Source: Martinezella miluonensis
Lineage (GTDB): Bacteria; Pseudomonadota; Alphaproteobacteria; Rhizobiales; Rhizobiaceae
Direction: 5' to 3'
NCBI RefSeq assembly: GCF_900094545.1
Contig: NZ_FMAH01000007.1
Span: 1-64,000, forward strand
Length of the DNA stretch: 64,000 bases
This document shows positions 24,942 to 35,462 of the stretch, one piece after another; position 1 is the first letter of the stretch, and each line of letters begins with the position of its first letter. Both the position numbers and the translations under genes were made by a program. A model generated the notes under the pieces. The model did not search any database. It was given only the letters and a program-made list of their open reading frames with translations, and was not told where the DNA came from.

Positions 24942-27083
24942 TCAAGCGTTCCTGCGTTTGCCTTCCAGGAGATCAAGGATGGAGTTGGCGGCGTAGAGTA
25001 CATTGGTGCCGGGGCCGAACACCGCGCTGACGCCGTGTTCGAGCAGGTAGTCGTAGTCCTGACGCGGGATGACTCCACCGACCACGACAATGACCTGATC
25101 GGCCCCCTTCTCCTTCAACGCTTCGACGAGCTGAGGCGCCAGCGTCTTGTGACCGGCGGCAAGCGAGGACATGCCGATCACCTGAACCTTTTCCTTGACG
25201 GCGAGATCCGCAGCTTCGTCCGGCGTCTGAAACAGTGGCCCGGCGACCACGTCGAAGCCGACATCGCCGAAGGCCGAGGCGATGACCTTGGCACCGCGGT
25301 CATGGCCATCCTGACCGAGCTTGGCGACCATGATCTTCGGCCGGCGCCCCAGCGATGCAGTCACCTCGGAGAGGCGGTTGCTGAGCGTCACGAGCTCGGG
25401 ATCGCCGGCATAGGCGGCACCATAGATATCGCTGACCACTTGGGGAACGGCCGAGTGATCGCCGAAGACCGTGCGCATGGCGTCGGAAATCTCGCCCACG
25501 GTCGCACGGGCGCGGGCCGCATCAACGGCAGCTTCGAGAAGATTACCCTCGCCCGTTGCAGCAACCGTCTTCAGGCGTTCGAGAGCCTGTTCGACCGTCA
25601 CGCCATCGCGACGCCTGCGGGTTTCCTCGATGCGCTTGATCTGAGCGCTGCGGACGGCGGCGTTGTCGATCGCCAAGATCTCGATCTCTTCCTCCGTCTC
25701 CAGCCGATACTTGTTGACGCCGACGATGACTTCATCGCCTCGGTCGACAGCCGCCTGCCGGCGCGTCGCCGCCTCCTCGATCAGCCGCTTCGGCAAGCCT
25801 TCGTTGACGGCCTTCGTCATGCCGCCCAGGGCCTCTACCTCCTCGATCAGCGCCCAGGCCTTGTCGGCGAGTTCCTTGGTGAGGCTTTCGACATAGTAGG
25901 AGCCGGCAAGCGGATCCACGACGTTCGTTACGCCGGTCTCATGCTGCAGGATGAGCTGAGTGTTGCGGGCGATGCGCGCGGAAAATTCCGTCGGCAAGGC
26001 GATTGCCTCGTCGAAGGAGTTGGTGTGCAGGGACTGCGTGCCTCCGAGCACGGCGGACATGGCCTCGAAGGCGGTACGGATGATGTTGTTGTAGGGGTCC
26101 TGTTCCTGCAGCGAGACACCGGACGTCTGGCAGTGCGTGCGCAGCATCAGCGATGAAGGCTTGGCCGGCTTGAATTCTTCCATGATGCGCGTCCAGAGCA
26201 GACGCGCCGCCCTCAGCTTGGCCGCCTCCATGAAGAAGTTCATGCCGATGGCGAAGAAGAAGGACAGGCGACCGGCGAAATCGTCGACATTGAGGCCCTT
26301 GGCCAGCGCCGCCCGCGCATATTCGCGGCCGTCGGCGAGCGTGAAGGCAAGCTCCTGCACCAGCGTCGCGCCGGCCTCCTGCATGTGATAGCCGGAGATG
26401 GAGATGGAGTTGAACTTCGGCATCTCCTTGGCTGTATATTCGATGATATCGGCGACGATCCGCATCGAGGGTTCGGGCGGATAGATGTAGGTATTGCGGA
26501 CCATGAACTCCTTCAGAATATCGTTCTGAATGGTCCCGGAAAGTGCGGCACGCGGCACACCCTGCTCCTCGCCGGCAACGATGAAGTTTGCCAGGATCGG
26601 GATGACGGCTCCGTTCATGGTCATCGAGACGGAGACCTTCTCCAGCGGAATGCCGTCGAAGAGGATCTTCATGTCCTCGACGGAATCGATCGCCACGCCG
26701 GCCTTGCCGACATCTCCGACCACTCGCGGATGATCGCTGTCATAGCCGCGATGGGTGGCGAGATCGAAGGCGACGGAGACACCCTGCTGACCGGCGGCGA
26801 GCGCCTTGCGATAGAAGGCGTTGGAGGCCTCGGCGGTGGAAAAGCCGGCATATTGGCGGATCGTCCAGGGACGGCCGGCATACATGGTGGCGCGCGGGCC
26901 TCTCGTGAAGGGTGCAAAGCCTGGCAGCGAGGAAAGATGCGGCAGGCCTGCCGTATCCGCCTCGGTATAGAGCGGCTTGACGGCTATTCCCTCAGGCGTT
27001 TCCCAGGTGAGCGTCTCGGGCGATGCCTTGAGCTCCTTCTCGGCCAGATCAGCCCATTCCTTCAGGGATCGTTCAACCATCAT
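24942..27083 (-). CDS. bhbA: Methylmalonyl-CoA mutase, single-chain
   Basis: The protein has 713 residues, the length of homodimeric/alpha-type mutases. The N-terminal TIM-barrel substrate domain contains '[26 protein letters not shown]'-type blocks (about 55-80) and '[12 protein letters not shown]'. The C-terminal cobalamin domain (about 580-713) has 'DGHDRGAKV' with the cobalt-ligand His, 'SSLAAGHK' and 'VVVGGVIP'. It converts (R)-methylmalonyl-CoA to succinyl-CoA using adenosylcobalamin. Its ATG overlaps the pccA stop by 4 bp, so it is translated from the pcc operon. In Sinorhizobium the same gene next to pccA and pccB is named bhbA. Confidence 0.95.
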   Translation of the reverse strand: MMVERSLKEWADLAEKELKASPETLTWETPEGIAVKPLYTEADTAGLPHLSSLPGFAPFTRGPRATMYAGRPWTIRQYAGFSTAEASNAFYRKALAAGQQGVSVAFDLATHRGYDSDHPRVVGDVGKAGVAIDSVEDMKILFDGIPLEKVSVSMTMNGAVIPILANFIVAGEEQGVPRAALSGTIQNDILKEFMVRNTYIYPPEPSMRIVADIIEYTAKEMPKFNSISISGYHMQEAGATLVQELAFTLADGREYARAALAKGLNVDDFAGRLSFFFAIGMNFFMEAAKLRAARLLWTRIMEEFKPAKPSSLMLRTHCQTSGVSLQEQDPYNNIIRTAFEAMSAVLGGTQSLHTNSFDEAIALPTEFSARIARNTQLILQHETGVTNVVDPLAGSYYVESLTKELADKAWALIEEVEALGGMTKAVNEGLPKRLIEEAATRRQAAVDRGDEVIVGVNKYRLETEEEIEILAIDNAAVRSAQIKRIEETRRRRDGVTVEQALERLKTVAATGEGNLLEAAVDAARARATVGEISDAMRTVFGDHSAVPQVVSDIYGAAYAGDPELVTLSNRLSEVTASLGRRPKIMVAKLGQDGHDRGAKVIASAFGDVGFDVVAGPLFQTPDEAADLAVKEKVQVIGMSSLAAGHKTLAPQLVEALKEKGADQVIVVVGGVIPRQDYDYLLEHGVSAVFGPGTNVLYAANSILDLLEGKRRNA

Positions 27084-29086
27084 TCGAACTCCAGAATTAG
27101 CTCGTCGACCGCAAGGCTATGCCCTACTTTCGCTTCGATACGTTTAACGACACCCTTACGTTCCGCCTTCAAGGCATTTTCCATCTTCATGGCCTCAACC
27201 ACTGCCAAGGTTTGACCCGCTTCGACGACACTGCCTACCTCGACACTGAGCGAGGTCAGAACTCCCGGCATCGGGCATAGCAGAAGCTTGGAGGTATCCG
27301 CCGCCAGCTTAATAGGCATCAGGCGGGCAAGCTCCGCAACGCGTGGCGACCGGACACGAGCAACGATCTCCGTCCCCCGCCAGCGCAGGCGGATCGCCGA
27401 CCCCACCAGATCGACCTTGACGCCCAGTATATCGGAGCCGACCGAAAAAGCGCAGTGCGTTTTGCCGGGCAGCCAGTCGCTCGCCACGCGAAGCACTTCG
27501 CCGTCCGCGAACGATACGTCCGTATCGCCTTCCATCGGCAGCATGCAAACCTCGAAACGCCACTGGCCGAAGGATACGACCCAATCCTGACCGATCCGCC
27601 GGCGATGATTGCCGATCGTTCCAGAAATATCCGCAGCGCGAGCCTGAACGATCCGGTTGATCGTCGCGGCAACGGCGGCAAGCTTGCGAGCCGACGCCTG
27701 GTCGGGCTCGACGCCGTGGAAGCCATCGGGGAACTCCTCGGCGATGTAACCCGTCGTCAGCTGACCGGAACGGAAGCGCTCCTGATTCATAACGGCGGAC
27801 AGGAAGGGCAAGTTGTGTCCGATCCCTTCGACCTCGAAGTCGTCGAGAGCATCGCTCATCGCATCGATCGCTTCTTCGCGGCTGGGTGCCCAGGCGCAGA
27901 GCTTCGCGACCATGGGGTCGTAATACATCGAGATTTCGCCGCCTTCATAGACGCCGGTGTCGTTGCGCAGGATGGCGCCGTCGCTCGTTCGACCCTCGGC
28001 CGGCGGACGATACCGCGTCAATCGGCCGATCGACGGCAGGAAGTTGCGGTAGGGATCCTCGGCATAGAGGCGGCTTTCGATCGCCCAGCCATTCAGCTTC
28101 ACATCGCCCTGGCCGAAGGACAGACGTTCGCCGGCCGCGACCTTGATCATTTCCTCCACCAGATCGAGCCCGGTCACGAGTTCCGTCACCGGATGCTCAA
28201 CCTGCAGGCGCGTATTCATTTCGAGGAAATAGAACTTGTTCTGCTTGCCATCGACGATGAACTCCACTGTCCCGGCGGAATTGTAGCCGACGGCCTTGGC
28301 GAGCGCGACGGCCTGCTCTCCCATGGCTTTGCGGGTCGTTTCGTCGAGGAAGGGTGACGGAGCCTCCTCGATCACCTTTTGATTGCGGCGCTGGATGGAA
28401 CATTCCCGCTCACCGAGATAGACGACATTGCCGTGCTTGTCGCCGAGCACCTGAATCTCGATATGGCGCGGTTCGGTGATGAACTTCTCGACGAAGATGC
28501 GGTCGTCGCCGAAGGAGCTTTTGGCCTCGTTGCGCGATGCCTGGAAGCCTTCGCGCGCCTCTTCGGCGTTGTGCGCGATGCGCATGCCTTTGCCGCCGCC
28601 GCCCGCGGATGCTTTAATCATCACCGGATAGCCGATCTCATTCGCGATCAGCACCGCTTCGTCGGCATTTTCGATCAGCCCCATATGTCCTGGCACCGTC
28701 GAGACGCCCGCGCGAGCCGCCAGCTGCTTGGAGGTGATCTTGTCGCCCATAGCCTCGATCGCACCGACAGGAGGGCCGATAAACGTCACGCCTTCACGCT
28801 CAAGCGCGGCGGCGAAATGTGCGTTCTCGGAGAGGAAACCGTAGCCAGGGTGCACCGCGTCGGCACCGCTCTGACGCACGGCATCGATAATCCGGTCGAT
28901 GACGATGTAGGACTGGTTCGAGGGCGATGGGCCAATATGCACGGCTTCATCCGCCATCGAGACATGCAGGGCGTTGCGATCGGCATCGGAATAGACGGCG
29001 ACTGTCGAAATGCCGAGGCGCTTGGCGGTCTTGATGACGCGGCAGGCGATTTCGCCGCGATTGGCGATCAGGATTTTCTTGATCAT
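27080..29086 (-). CDS. pccA: Propionyl-CoA carboxylase alpha subunit (biotin carboxylase + BCCP)
   Basis: The protein has 668 residues. A biotin-carboxylase domain (about 1-447) begins '[17 protein letters not shown]' and has the ATP-grasp glycine loop '[13 protein letters not shown]' and '[14 protein letters not shown]'. A PCC-specific BT linker is about 470-590. The C-terminal biotinyl domain carries '[10 protein letters not shown]' with the biotinylated Lys at about 634. It carboxylates its biotin with bicarbonate and ATP and hands the carboxyl to PccB. The gene lies 12 bp after pccB and overlaps bhbA by 4 bp. Confidence 0.95.
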   Translation of the reverse strand: MIKKILIANRGEIACRVIKTAKRLGISTVAVYSDADRNALHVSMADEAVHIGPSPSNQSYIVIDRIIDAVRQSGADAVHPGYGFLSENAHFAAALEREGVTFIGPPVGAIEAMGDKITSKQLAARAGVSTVPGHMGLIENADEAVLIANEIGYPVMIKASAGGGGKGMRIAHNAEEAREGFQASRNEAKSSFGDDRIFVEKFITEPRHIEIQVLGDKHGNVVYLGERECSIQRRNQKVIEEAPSPFLDETTRKAMGEQAVALAKAVGYNSAGTVEFIVDGKQNKFYFLEMNTRLQVEHPVTELVTGLDLVEEMIKVAAGERLSFGQGDVKLNGWAIESRLYAEDPYRNFLPSIGRLTRYRPPAEGRTSDGAILRNDTGVYEGGEISMYYDPMVAKLCAWAPSREEAIDAMSDALDDFEVEGIGHNLPFLSAVMNQERFRSGQLTTGYIAEEFPDGFHGVEPDQASARKLAAVAATINRIVQARAADISGTIGNHRRRIGQDWVVSFGQWRFEVCMLPMEGDTDVSFADGEVLRVASDWLPGKTHCAFSVGSDILGVKVDLVGSAIRLRWRGTEIVARVRSPRVAELARLMPIKLAADTSKLLLCPMPGVLTSLSVEVGSVVEAGQTLAVVEAMKMENALKAERKGVVKRIEAKVGHSLAVDELILEFE

Positions 29087-29098
29087 GGGAATGGCCTG

Positions 29099-30631
29099 TC
29101 AAAGAGGTATCGTGTCGTGCTTCTTCCAGCGCGCGTCCACCTGCTTGTTGCGAAGCGAGGCAAAGGCGCGCGCGATGCGGCGACGGGATGAATGCGGCAT
29201 GATGACTTCGTCGATGAAGCCTCGTTCTGCTGCGACAAACGGATTGGCGAACCGCTCCTCATATTCGCGCGTGCGGGCAGCGATCTTCTCCGGATCTGCC
29301 AGATCGGCGCGGTGGAGAATTTCCGTCGCGCCCTTGGCGCCCATAACAGCGATTTCGGCGCTGGGCCATGCATAGTTCACATCCGCGCCGATATGTTTTG
29401 ACGCCATCACATCATACGCGCCGCCATAGGCTTTGCGCGTGATCAGCGTCACCATCGGCACTGTGGCCTGGGAATAGGCGAACAGGAGCTTGGCACCATG
29501 CTTGATCACGCCGCCATATTCCTGTGCCGTGCCGGGAAGGAAGCCGGGCACGTCGACCAATGTCAGGATCGGAATATTGAAGGCGTCGCAGAAGCGAACG
29601 AAACGCGCAGCTTTGCGCGAGGAGTCGATGTCGAGACAGCCGGCCAGCACCATGGGCTGATTGGCAACGACACCCACTGTCTGTCCTTCCATGCGCATGA
29701 AGCCGGTGATGATGTTGCGCGCAAAGGCCGCCTGCAGCTCGAAGAAGTCGCCCTCGTCGGCAAGGGCGTGGATCAGCTCCTTCATGTCATAAGGCTTGTT
29801 GGAGCTGTCGGGAATGAGCGTGTCTAGCCGATTTTCCAACCGGGCCGGGTCGTCGTGGAATGGTCTGACCGGCGGCTTCTCGCGGTTGTTCAGCGGCAGG
29901 AAGTCGAAGAGCAACCTGATATGCTCCAGCGCCTCGATATCATCCTCGAAGGCGCCGTCGGCAACCGAGGATTTCGAGGTGTGGGTGCGCGCTCCGCCAA
30001 GCTCCTCCGCCGTGACGATCTCGTTCGTTACCGTCTTCACCACGTCGGGGCCGGTGACGAACATGTAGGAGGAATCCCGCACCATGAAGATGAAATCCGT
30101 CATGGCCGGCGAATAGACGGCACCACCTGCGCAAGGTCCCATGATGACGGAAATCTGCGGCACGACGCCGGAGGCCTCGACATTGCGCTTGAACACCTCG
30201 GCATAGCCGGCAAGCGAATCCACGCCTTCCTGAATGCGCGCGCCACCGGAATCGTTGAGGCCGATGACCGGCGCGCCGTTCCTCATGGCCATGTCCATGA
30301 TCTTGCATATCTTCTGCGCGTGCGTCTCCGACAGGGAGCCACCTAGCACGGTAAAATCCTGAGAGAAGATGTAGACCTGACGGCCATTGATCGTTCCCCA
30401 TCCGGTCACGACGCCGTCACCCGCGATCTTCTGCTCCGCCATGCCAAAATCGGTCGCGCGGTGAGTGACATACATGTCGTACTCTTCGAAGGAGTCTTCA
30501 TCGAGAAGCACTTCGATGCGCTCGCGCGCGGTCAGCTTGCCCTTTCCGTGCTGGGCCGCAATTCTTCGCTCGCCGCCTCCCAGCCGCGCCTCGGCGCGCC
30601 GGGCTGCGAGCTGATCCAATATCGTCTGCAT
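29099..30631 (-). CDS. pccB: Propionyl-CoA carboxylase beta subunit (carboxyltransferase)
   Basis: The 510-residue protein starts after a GGGAGG box. It has the N- and C-terminal crotonase-like carboxyltransferase lobes. Blocks include '[21 protein letters not shown]' near 165-185, the oxyanion-forming glycine pair there and in '[18 protein letters not shown]' (about 410-428), and '[21 protein letters not shown]'. It transfers the carboxyl from biotin to propionyl-CoA to give (S)-methylmalonyl-CoA. First gene of the pccB-pccA-bhbA operon, it is divergent from the ScfR-type regulator across a 115-bp gap. Confidence 0.95.
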   Translation of the reverse strand: MQTILDQLAARRAEARLGGGERRIAAQHGKGKLTARERIEVLLDEDSFEEYDMYVTHRATDFGMAEQKIAGDGVVTGWGTINGRQVYIFSQDFTVLGGSLSETHAQKICKIMDMAMRNGAPVIGLNDSGGARIQEGVDSLAGYAEVFKRNVEASGVVPQISVIMGPCAGGAVYSPAMTDFIFMVRDSSYMFVTGPDVVKTVTNEIVTAEELGGARTHTSKSSVADGAFEDDIEALEHIRLLFDFLPLNNREKPPVRPFHDDPARLENRLDTLIPDSSNKPYDMKELIHALADEGDFFELQAAFARNIITGFMRMEGQTVGVVANQPMVLAGCLDIDSSRKAARFVRFCDAFNIPILTLVDVPGFLPGTAQEYGGVIKHGAKLLFAYSQATVPMVTLITRKAYGGAYDVMASKHIGADVNYAWPSAEIAVMGAKGATEILHRADLADPEKIAARTREYEERFANPFVAAERGFIDEVIMPHSSRRRIARAFASLRNKQVDARWKKHDTIPL

Positions 30632-30730
30632 GATGCCTCCCTCGATATGCCGAAGTCATAGCGAGGGTCCGACCGCGAGAAAATCATTGAACGCGCAGAT
30701 ATGCGGACTTATAAAAATTCAAATTAACAA

Positions 30731-30746
30731 TTGCGAAGTTGCGAAG
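30731..30746. promoter_or_regulatory. Tandem TTGCGAAG direct repeat, putative ScfR-type operator
   Basis: Two contiguous copies of TTGCGAAG lie directly before the regulator's ATG and inside the divergent pccB promoter gap. ScfR, PrpR and RamB-type regulators of short-chain acyl metabolism bind TTTGCAAA-like half-sites, often in tandem, and these repeats resemble that pattern. Binding by the adjacent regulator is inference. Confidence 0.5.
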
Positions 30747-32156
30747 ATGGCCATCGGGAAACTCTTCATCGGCCGGAAAGTCCGGGAACTGCGTCTGGAA
30801 CATGATGCAACGCAGAGCCAGTTCGCCGAACGCCTCGGCATCTCACTGAGCTATCTTAACCAGATCGAAAACAACCAACGTCCGGTATCTGCCGCCGTCC
30901 TTCTGGCCTTGGCCGACAAATATGGGCTCGACATTGCAGAGCTTTCCACCGGCGAGACCGATCGACTGATGTCGGCGCTTACCGAGGCGCTTGGCGATCC
31001 ATTGTTCGAATCCTACTCGCCGACATTACAGGAGTTAAAGCTGATCGCGCAGAATGCGCCGGGTTTTGCCCGTGCGCTAGTCAGCTGTCACCAGGCTTAT
31101 CGGCGCAACAGCGAGCAGCTTGCCAGCCTCGACGACAGGCTCGGCCGCGCTGCGGCACTCGAAGCGACGCCCTATGACGAAGTTCGCGACTTCTTTCACT
31201 ATGTCGACAACTATGTGCAGGAACTCGACACCACGGCGGAAGCGCTCGCCCTCAAACTCGGCCTGCAGGGCGGGGATGGCCAGCCGATCCTGACAGACTA
31301 TCTGGACAGTCAATTCAGCGTTCGCGTCGTGCACGGGCCATCGGCCATGAATGCGGTCCGCCGCTACGATCCGGCGGGACGGGTGCTGACCCTCAATCCG
31401 TATGCCCCGGCCGAAACCCGCACATTCCAGATGGCCGTGCAAGTCGCACAGCTCTACGCCAGCGAGGCGGTGGAAAACATCGTGCGCCAGGCAGGGTTCC
31501 GCAGCGAAGAGGCTGGCGAGGTCTGTCGCATCGGCCTGCACAACTATTTTGCCGGTGCTCTCCTCATGCCCTATCAAGGCTTCCTGAAAACCGCCCGCGA
31601 CCTTAGGCACGATATCGAGCTGCTTGCCGCCCGGTTCGGGACATCCCTGGAGCAGGTCTGCCACCGGCTATCGACGCTGCAACGCCCGGGCATGAAGGGG
31701 ATCCCGATCTTCTTTGCCCGCATCGACCGCGCCGGCAACATTACCAAGCGTCACAGTGCAACCAAGCTGCAATTCGCGCGCTTCGGAGCGGCCTGTCCGC
31801 TCTGGAACGCTCATCAGGCCTTCGAGACACCGGGCCGGTTCATTCGCCAGCTTGCGGAAACGCCAGACGGCGCCCGCTATCTCTGTCTTGCCACGCATGT
31901 GAGCAAGGGAGTCGGCGGGTTTCGTACGCAGCGCTCCAGTCACGCGCTGGCGCTCGGCTGCGAGATTTCCTACGCCAGCGCCTTCGTCTATGCCGACGAT
32001 CTCAACGTCACCGACAAATCCGCCTTCGAACCGATCGGCATATCCTGTCGAATATGCGAGCGCAGCAATTGCGCCAGCCGCGCCGTTCCACCTTTGCGCC
32101 GAAGCATCTCCGTCGATCACAATGTCAGAGAGACGACGCCCTACCAGCTGTCGTAG
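30747..32156 (+). CDS. XRE-family short-chain acyl regulator (ScfR/PccR type)
   Basis: The ATG at 30747 gives 469 residues and begins 'MAIGKLFIGRKVRELRLEH', the usual start of this family. An N-terminal Cro/CI HTH (about 8-62, 'SQFAERLGISLSYLNQIENN') is followed by a short-chain-fatty-acid regulator region and an IrrE/ImmA-like segment with 'EVCRIGLHNYFAGALLMPY', in which the peptidase HExxH motif is not preserved. The C-terminus has Cys-rich 'ISCRICERSNC', a conserved cluster in ScfR proteins. Such proteins activate or repress pcc and glyoxylate genes in response to propionyl-CoA-derived signals. It is divergent from pccB. Confidence 0.88.
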   Translation: MAIGKLFIGRKVRELRLEHDATQSQFAERLGISLSYLNQIENNQRPVSAAVLLALADKYGLDIAELSTGETDRLMSALTEALGDPLFESYSPTLQELKLIAQNAPGFARALVSCHQAYRRNSEQLASLDDRLGRAAALEATPYDEVRDFFHYVDNYVQELDTTAEALALKLGLQGGDGQPILTDYLDSQFSVRVVHGPSAMNAVRRYDPAGRVLTLNPYAPAETRTFQMAVQVAQLYASEAVENIVRQAGFRSEEAGEVCRIGLHNYFAGALLMPYQGFLKTARDLRHDIELLAARFGTSLEQVCHRLSTLQRPGMKGIPIFFARIDRAGNITKRHSATKLQFARFGAACPLWNAHQAFETPGRFIRQLAETPDGARYLCLATHVSKGVGGFRTQRSSHALALGCEISYASAFVYADDLNVTDKSAFEPIGISCRICERSNCASRAVPPLRRSISVDHNVRETTPYQLS

Positions 32157-32202
32157 GACCCGCGCCGCGCGGAAAACGGCAGGGCCTCGTTCAGCACAGC
32201 GT

Positions 32203-33450
32203 TCAAATCCTGACAGGCTCGCAAGGACCCGATGAGCCTCCGGCCACGAGCGGATGCGAAAGGGCTGTCATGATGCCGCGCAATTCCGCCAACCCCTTGA
32301 GGCGGCCGATCGCCGGATAGCCAGGGCGCGTCTGCCTGATGTGGTCATCGAGAATATTCTGGCCGTGATCGGGGCGGAAAGGGATCTGCCAATCTTTGCG
32401 GCCCAGCCCTTTCCGTCTGTTCTCTTCGGCAAGCGCCGCGGCGATCACCGCCACCATGTCGGTATTGCCCTCGAGATGAGCCGCCTCATGGAACGAACCG
32501 CCATGCCGGTTGTCTTCCAGCGCGACGTTGCGCAGATGCAGGAAATGGACGCGATCGCCGAGCCTTGCCATCATGCCCGGCAGGTCGTTGTCGCGCCGCG
32601 CGCCGAGCGAGCCGGTGCAAAGCGTGATGCCATTGGACGGGAGATCGACCGCTTCGACCATGGCGCGGTAGTCGGCTTCGGTCGACATGATGCGCGGCAG
32701 CCCCAGCAGCGGAAACGGCGGATCGTCCGGATGGCAGCAGAGCCGCATGCCCAGCTCCTGTGCGAGCGGTGCGACTTCGCTGAGGAAATCGATGAGATGC
32801 GCCTTCAGTCTTTCAGCAGACAAGCCATTATACTGCGCGAGATGATCCTTCACCTCGTCGATCGTCATGTGGATCGCAGCACCCGGCAGGCCGGAGACGA
32901 TATTGGCAACGAGTTGCCTCTTGCGCGCATCGTCCATTTCCGAAAAGCGGCGCTGCGCTGCATCGACGACGTCAGGCTCAAGTTCTTCGCGCGCCGCCGG
33001 GCGTTGCAGCAGGAACAGGTCGAATGCAGCGAAATCCACCGCATCGAAACGCATGCAAGTCGCACCGTTTTGCAGGCGATAGGCAAGATCGGTGCGCGTC
33101 CAGTCGAGGACAGGCATGAAGTTGTAGCAAATCGTCTGCACCCCGGCATCGGCGAGGTGGCGAAGGCTCGTCTTCCAGCTGTCGATATGCGCTCGCCACG
33201 GCCCGCTCTGGCGTTTGACATCCTCGGAGACCGGCAGGCTTTCGACCACATTCCAGCTCAACCCGGAGGGACTGCCGTCGCTCATAACCGAGAGTTCGCG
33301 CTGGCGGGCGGCAATATCCTCCGGCGTCCACACCTCGCCGGGAGCGCGATGATGAAGCGCGGTGACCACGCCTTCAACTCCCGCCTGTAGCATGTCGTCA
33401 ATCGATACCGGATCGGACGGGCCGAACCAACGCCAAGTCTGCCGCATCAT
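32203..33450 (-). CDS. uxuA: Mannonate dehydratase
   Basis: The protein has 415 residues of the UxuA family, beginning 'MRQTWRWFGPSDPVSIDDM'. Characteristic metal- and substrate-binding blocks are 'LCCHPDDPPFPLLGLPRIMST' (His and Asp region, about 240-262), 'ITLCTGSLGARRDND' and 'FLHLRNV', and the C-terminal 'FRPDHGQNILDD'. It dehydrates D-mannonate to 2-dehydro-3-deoxy-D-gluconate in hexuronate (glucuronate) catabolism. No uxuB or uxaC lies beside it. Upstream is only the remnant of a sugar permease, so it may be the last intact gene of a decayed sugar-acid operon. Confidence 0.94.
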   Translation of the reverse strand: MMRQTWRWFGPSDPVSIDDMLQAGVEGVVTALHHRAPGEVWTPEDIAARQRELSVMSDGSPSGLSWNVVESLPVSEDVKRQSGPWRAHIDSWKTSLRHLADAGVQTICYNFMPVLDWTRTDLAYRLQNGATCMRFDAVDFAAFDLFLLQRPAAREELEPDVVDAAQRRFSEMDDARKRQLVANIVSGLPGAAIHMTIDEVKDHLAQYNGLSAERLKAHLIDFLSEVAPLAQELGMRLCCHPDDPPFPLLGLPRIMSTEADYRAMVEAVDLPSNGITLCTGSLGARRDNDLPGMMARLGDRVHFLHLRNVALEDNRHGGSFHEAAHLEGNTDMVAVIAAALAEENRRKGLGRKDWQIPFRPDHGQNILDDHIRQTRPGYPAIGRLKGLAELRGIMTALSHPLVAGGSSGPCEPVRI

Positions 33451-33511
33451 CTGTCCCTTTCTTCAGTGCATATGCCGTTTGGTAAAGCGGGGAATCGAAA
33501 TCTCGCCCAGC

Positions 33512-33935
33512 CTATTCCTTCATGCCGCTCGTCGCGACACCTTTGACGAAATTGCGCCGCATCGCGCCGAAGAAGATGACGCTCGAAATGAGCGACAGAG
33601 CGGCGGCGGCGCTGAGGCGGCCGAGATCGACGATGAAGCCGGTCTGGAACAGGGCCAGCCCCACCTCAAGTACGCATTTGCCACGCGCCATGTTGATGAC
33701 CATGGGCCAGGCAAAGGTGGTCCAGGCCTGGAAGAAGGCAAGGACGGTCAGCGTCCCGATCGGACCGCGCATCAGCGGCAACACAATGCGAAAGAAAATC
33801 CACCATTCGCCGGCGCCATCCACACGCGCGGCTTCCAGCAATTCGTCGGGGATCGATGAGAGGGCGTATTGCCGGACAAGGAATATGCCGAAGCTCACCA
33901 CGAGATAGCGGGCCAGGAGGTCGGCAGACATGCAT
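33512..33935 (-). pseudogene. Truncated carbohydrate ABC transporter permease (MalG/UgpE-like)
   Basis: The last ~140 codons of a MalG-type inner-membrane permease remain. They comprise '[22 protein letters not shown]', the EAA loop '[24 protein letters not shown]' in pieces (about 33720-33850), three TM helices, and the C-terminal '[16 protein letters not shown]' typical of this family. Upstream of about 33935 the frame becomes unrelated, low-quality sequence with no TM1 to TM3. The N-terminal half is therefore missing. It probably belonged to a sugar importer serving uxuA. The 267 bp above it (33936-34202) contain no recognisable gene. Confidence 0.75.
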
Positions 33936-34202
33936 TGAAGCTTCTTTGCGATGCGATCGAGCACCGCGACAGCCCGCAGGATATGAAGGTTGTTCTCGGC
34001 GCGCGCTTCATACTCCGCGACACCGCCGGTCCGGCTCCGGCCGAGCACAAGACCGATGGAAGCGGGGCCTGACGATCAGCCGTCGCCTTTATTTTAGAGA
34101 TCGCTGATTTTCCCGCCGTCGCGGCAGCGTCGGGCGCAGGCATGTTACTGGTAGCGCGAAGCATCCGGAGCAAGCCCATGGAATGAGCCGCCTCCTCTCG
34201 CC

Positions 34203-35336
34203 TTACGCCCGACCAAGCCCATTCCCGGCCGAAGCGATCTTCAGCAGGCTGGAGGTTATCGCTTCGCCGTCATGCTGACCACGGCTCCAGGCGTCCTCGA
34301 ACTCATCCCGGATAAGCGCATATCGAGCCGTGTCCGACAATCCGTCCGTCAGGTACGGGAATCTGCCAACCGTCTTTTCGAAGGGAAAAAGCACCCGGTT
34401 CGCCAGAATGTGAGAAAACAAGTCCGAAGATCCACCGCGTTGGCGCCACTGGAGATCAAAAGCCGATAGCACATCAGCCAATGTCAGCCCGATCGTCTCG
34501 CGGCATTGCAGAATGTTGCCGATAAGGACCTTGGGACAGTTGACCTGCTCGACAGCAGCGACGACGCCGTCCACCAGAAGATGCGGAATAACGCTGGTGT
34601 AAACACTGCCCGGCCCGAAGGCTATGAGATCTGCCCGGGCTATCGCGTCGAGAACGGCGGAGTTGGCCATCGGTCGCTCACCACTCGCGCGATCAAGGTC
34701 GAGTTTGGCGATCCCGATCCTGGCATCCTGCTCGGACATGGTCGTGATCGCGTCCTGCGGCATCACCATTCTGCCATCCGTCAACGTCGCGGACAGCACA
34801 AGATCGCTGTCGATGGAGGATGGCCAGACATTCCCATTGATGCCACACAGCTTTCTAAACACGAAAATCGCCGTGTTGACATCGCCGTTGTGGGCAAGGC
34901 ATGCGCCGGTCAAAATGAAATTCCCGATACTGCCGTGTCTGAAATCGAAATCCTCGCCAACCGCGGAAGCGAATGTGTTGAGGTAGTTCAGGATCGCGCC
35001 GCGTAGCCCCGGCTCCATTCTCTCGAGCAGCGGATGACCGCCCTTGGCGTAAAACAGGAATTCGTTCCAGGCGCCCTCGAGACCGAGATTGGCCGAAAGC
35101 CGCGCATTGCAGATCTTCACGACATCGCCGGCACATCCCTCCCCATGAGCCATCGTCATCAAAGCCTGCCTGATGTCGCCGACAGAGAGAATGCCCAGCC
35201 GCTCGCGGATAATCTTGGAGCTTCCGCCGCTGTCCCAGGCAGGTACGATGCGCGTGACCTCGGCCCCGTTCCGGCACAGAGCGATGTTGATCGAACGACA
35301 CGCGCTGCCGCCGGAAAACAAGACGATTCTCTTCAT
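34203..35336 (-). CDS. YvcK/CofD-like (UPF0052) nucleotide-sugar-binding-fold protein
   Basis: The ATG at 35336 has GGGAG upstream, giving 377 residues; a TTG five codons earlier is the other option. It begins 'MKRIVLFSGGSACRSINIAL', the phosphate-loop start of the CofD/YvcK fold. Further blocks are 'RIVPAWDSGGSSKIIRERLG', 'SVGDIRQAL', 'GNFILTGA' and 'IAFGPGSVYTSVIPHLLV'. YvcK proteins bind UDP-GlcNAc and affect central carbon and wall metabolism; CofD transfers phospholactate to deazaflavin. No F420 genes are near, so the YvcK-like assignment is preferred. The role next to an amino-acid transporter is unknown. Confidence 0.75.
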   Translation of the reverse strand: MKRIVLFSGGSACRSINIALCRNGAEVTRIVPAWDSGGSSKIIRERLGILSVGDIRQALMTMAHGEGCAGDVVKICNARLSANLGLEGAWNEFLFYAKGGHPLLERMEPGLRGAILNYLNTFASAVGEDFDFRHGSIGNFILTGACLAHNGDVNTAIFVFRKLCGINGNVWPSSIDSDLVLSATLTDGRMVMPQDAITTMSEQDARIGIAKLDLDRASGERPMANSAVLDAIARADLIAFGPGSVYTSVIPHLLVDGVVAAVEQVNCPKVLIGNILQCRETIGLTLADVLSAFDLQWRQRGGSSDLFSHILANRVLFPFEKTVGRFPYLTDGLSDTARYALIRDEFEDAWSRGQHDGEAITSSLLKIASAGNGLGRA

Positions 35337-35462
35337 ATCCTCTCCCGTCAATCTGGAGGGAAAGGATATAGCGCGCCGACGACCCGAAAAGATAGGACGT
35401 CGTCACGAATGCTGACACGGATGTCATAAACGCATTACTAGGCCCACCGGGCCGAGCCCACC

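Noticed and set aside
24885-26156. Long plus-strand open frame opposite methylmalonyl-CoA mutase
   Set aside because: Antisense to highly conserved mutase sequence, with no recognisable domain.
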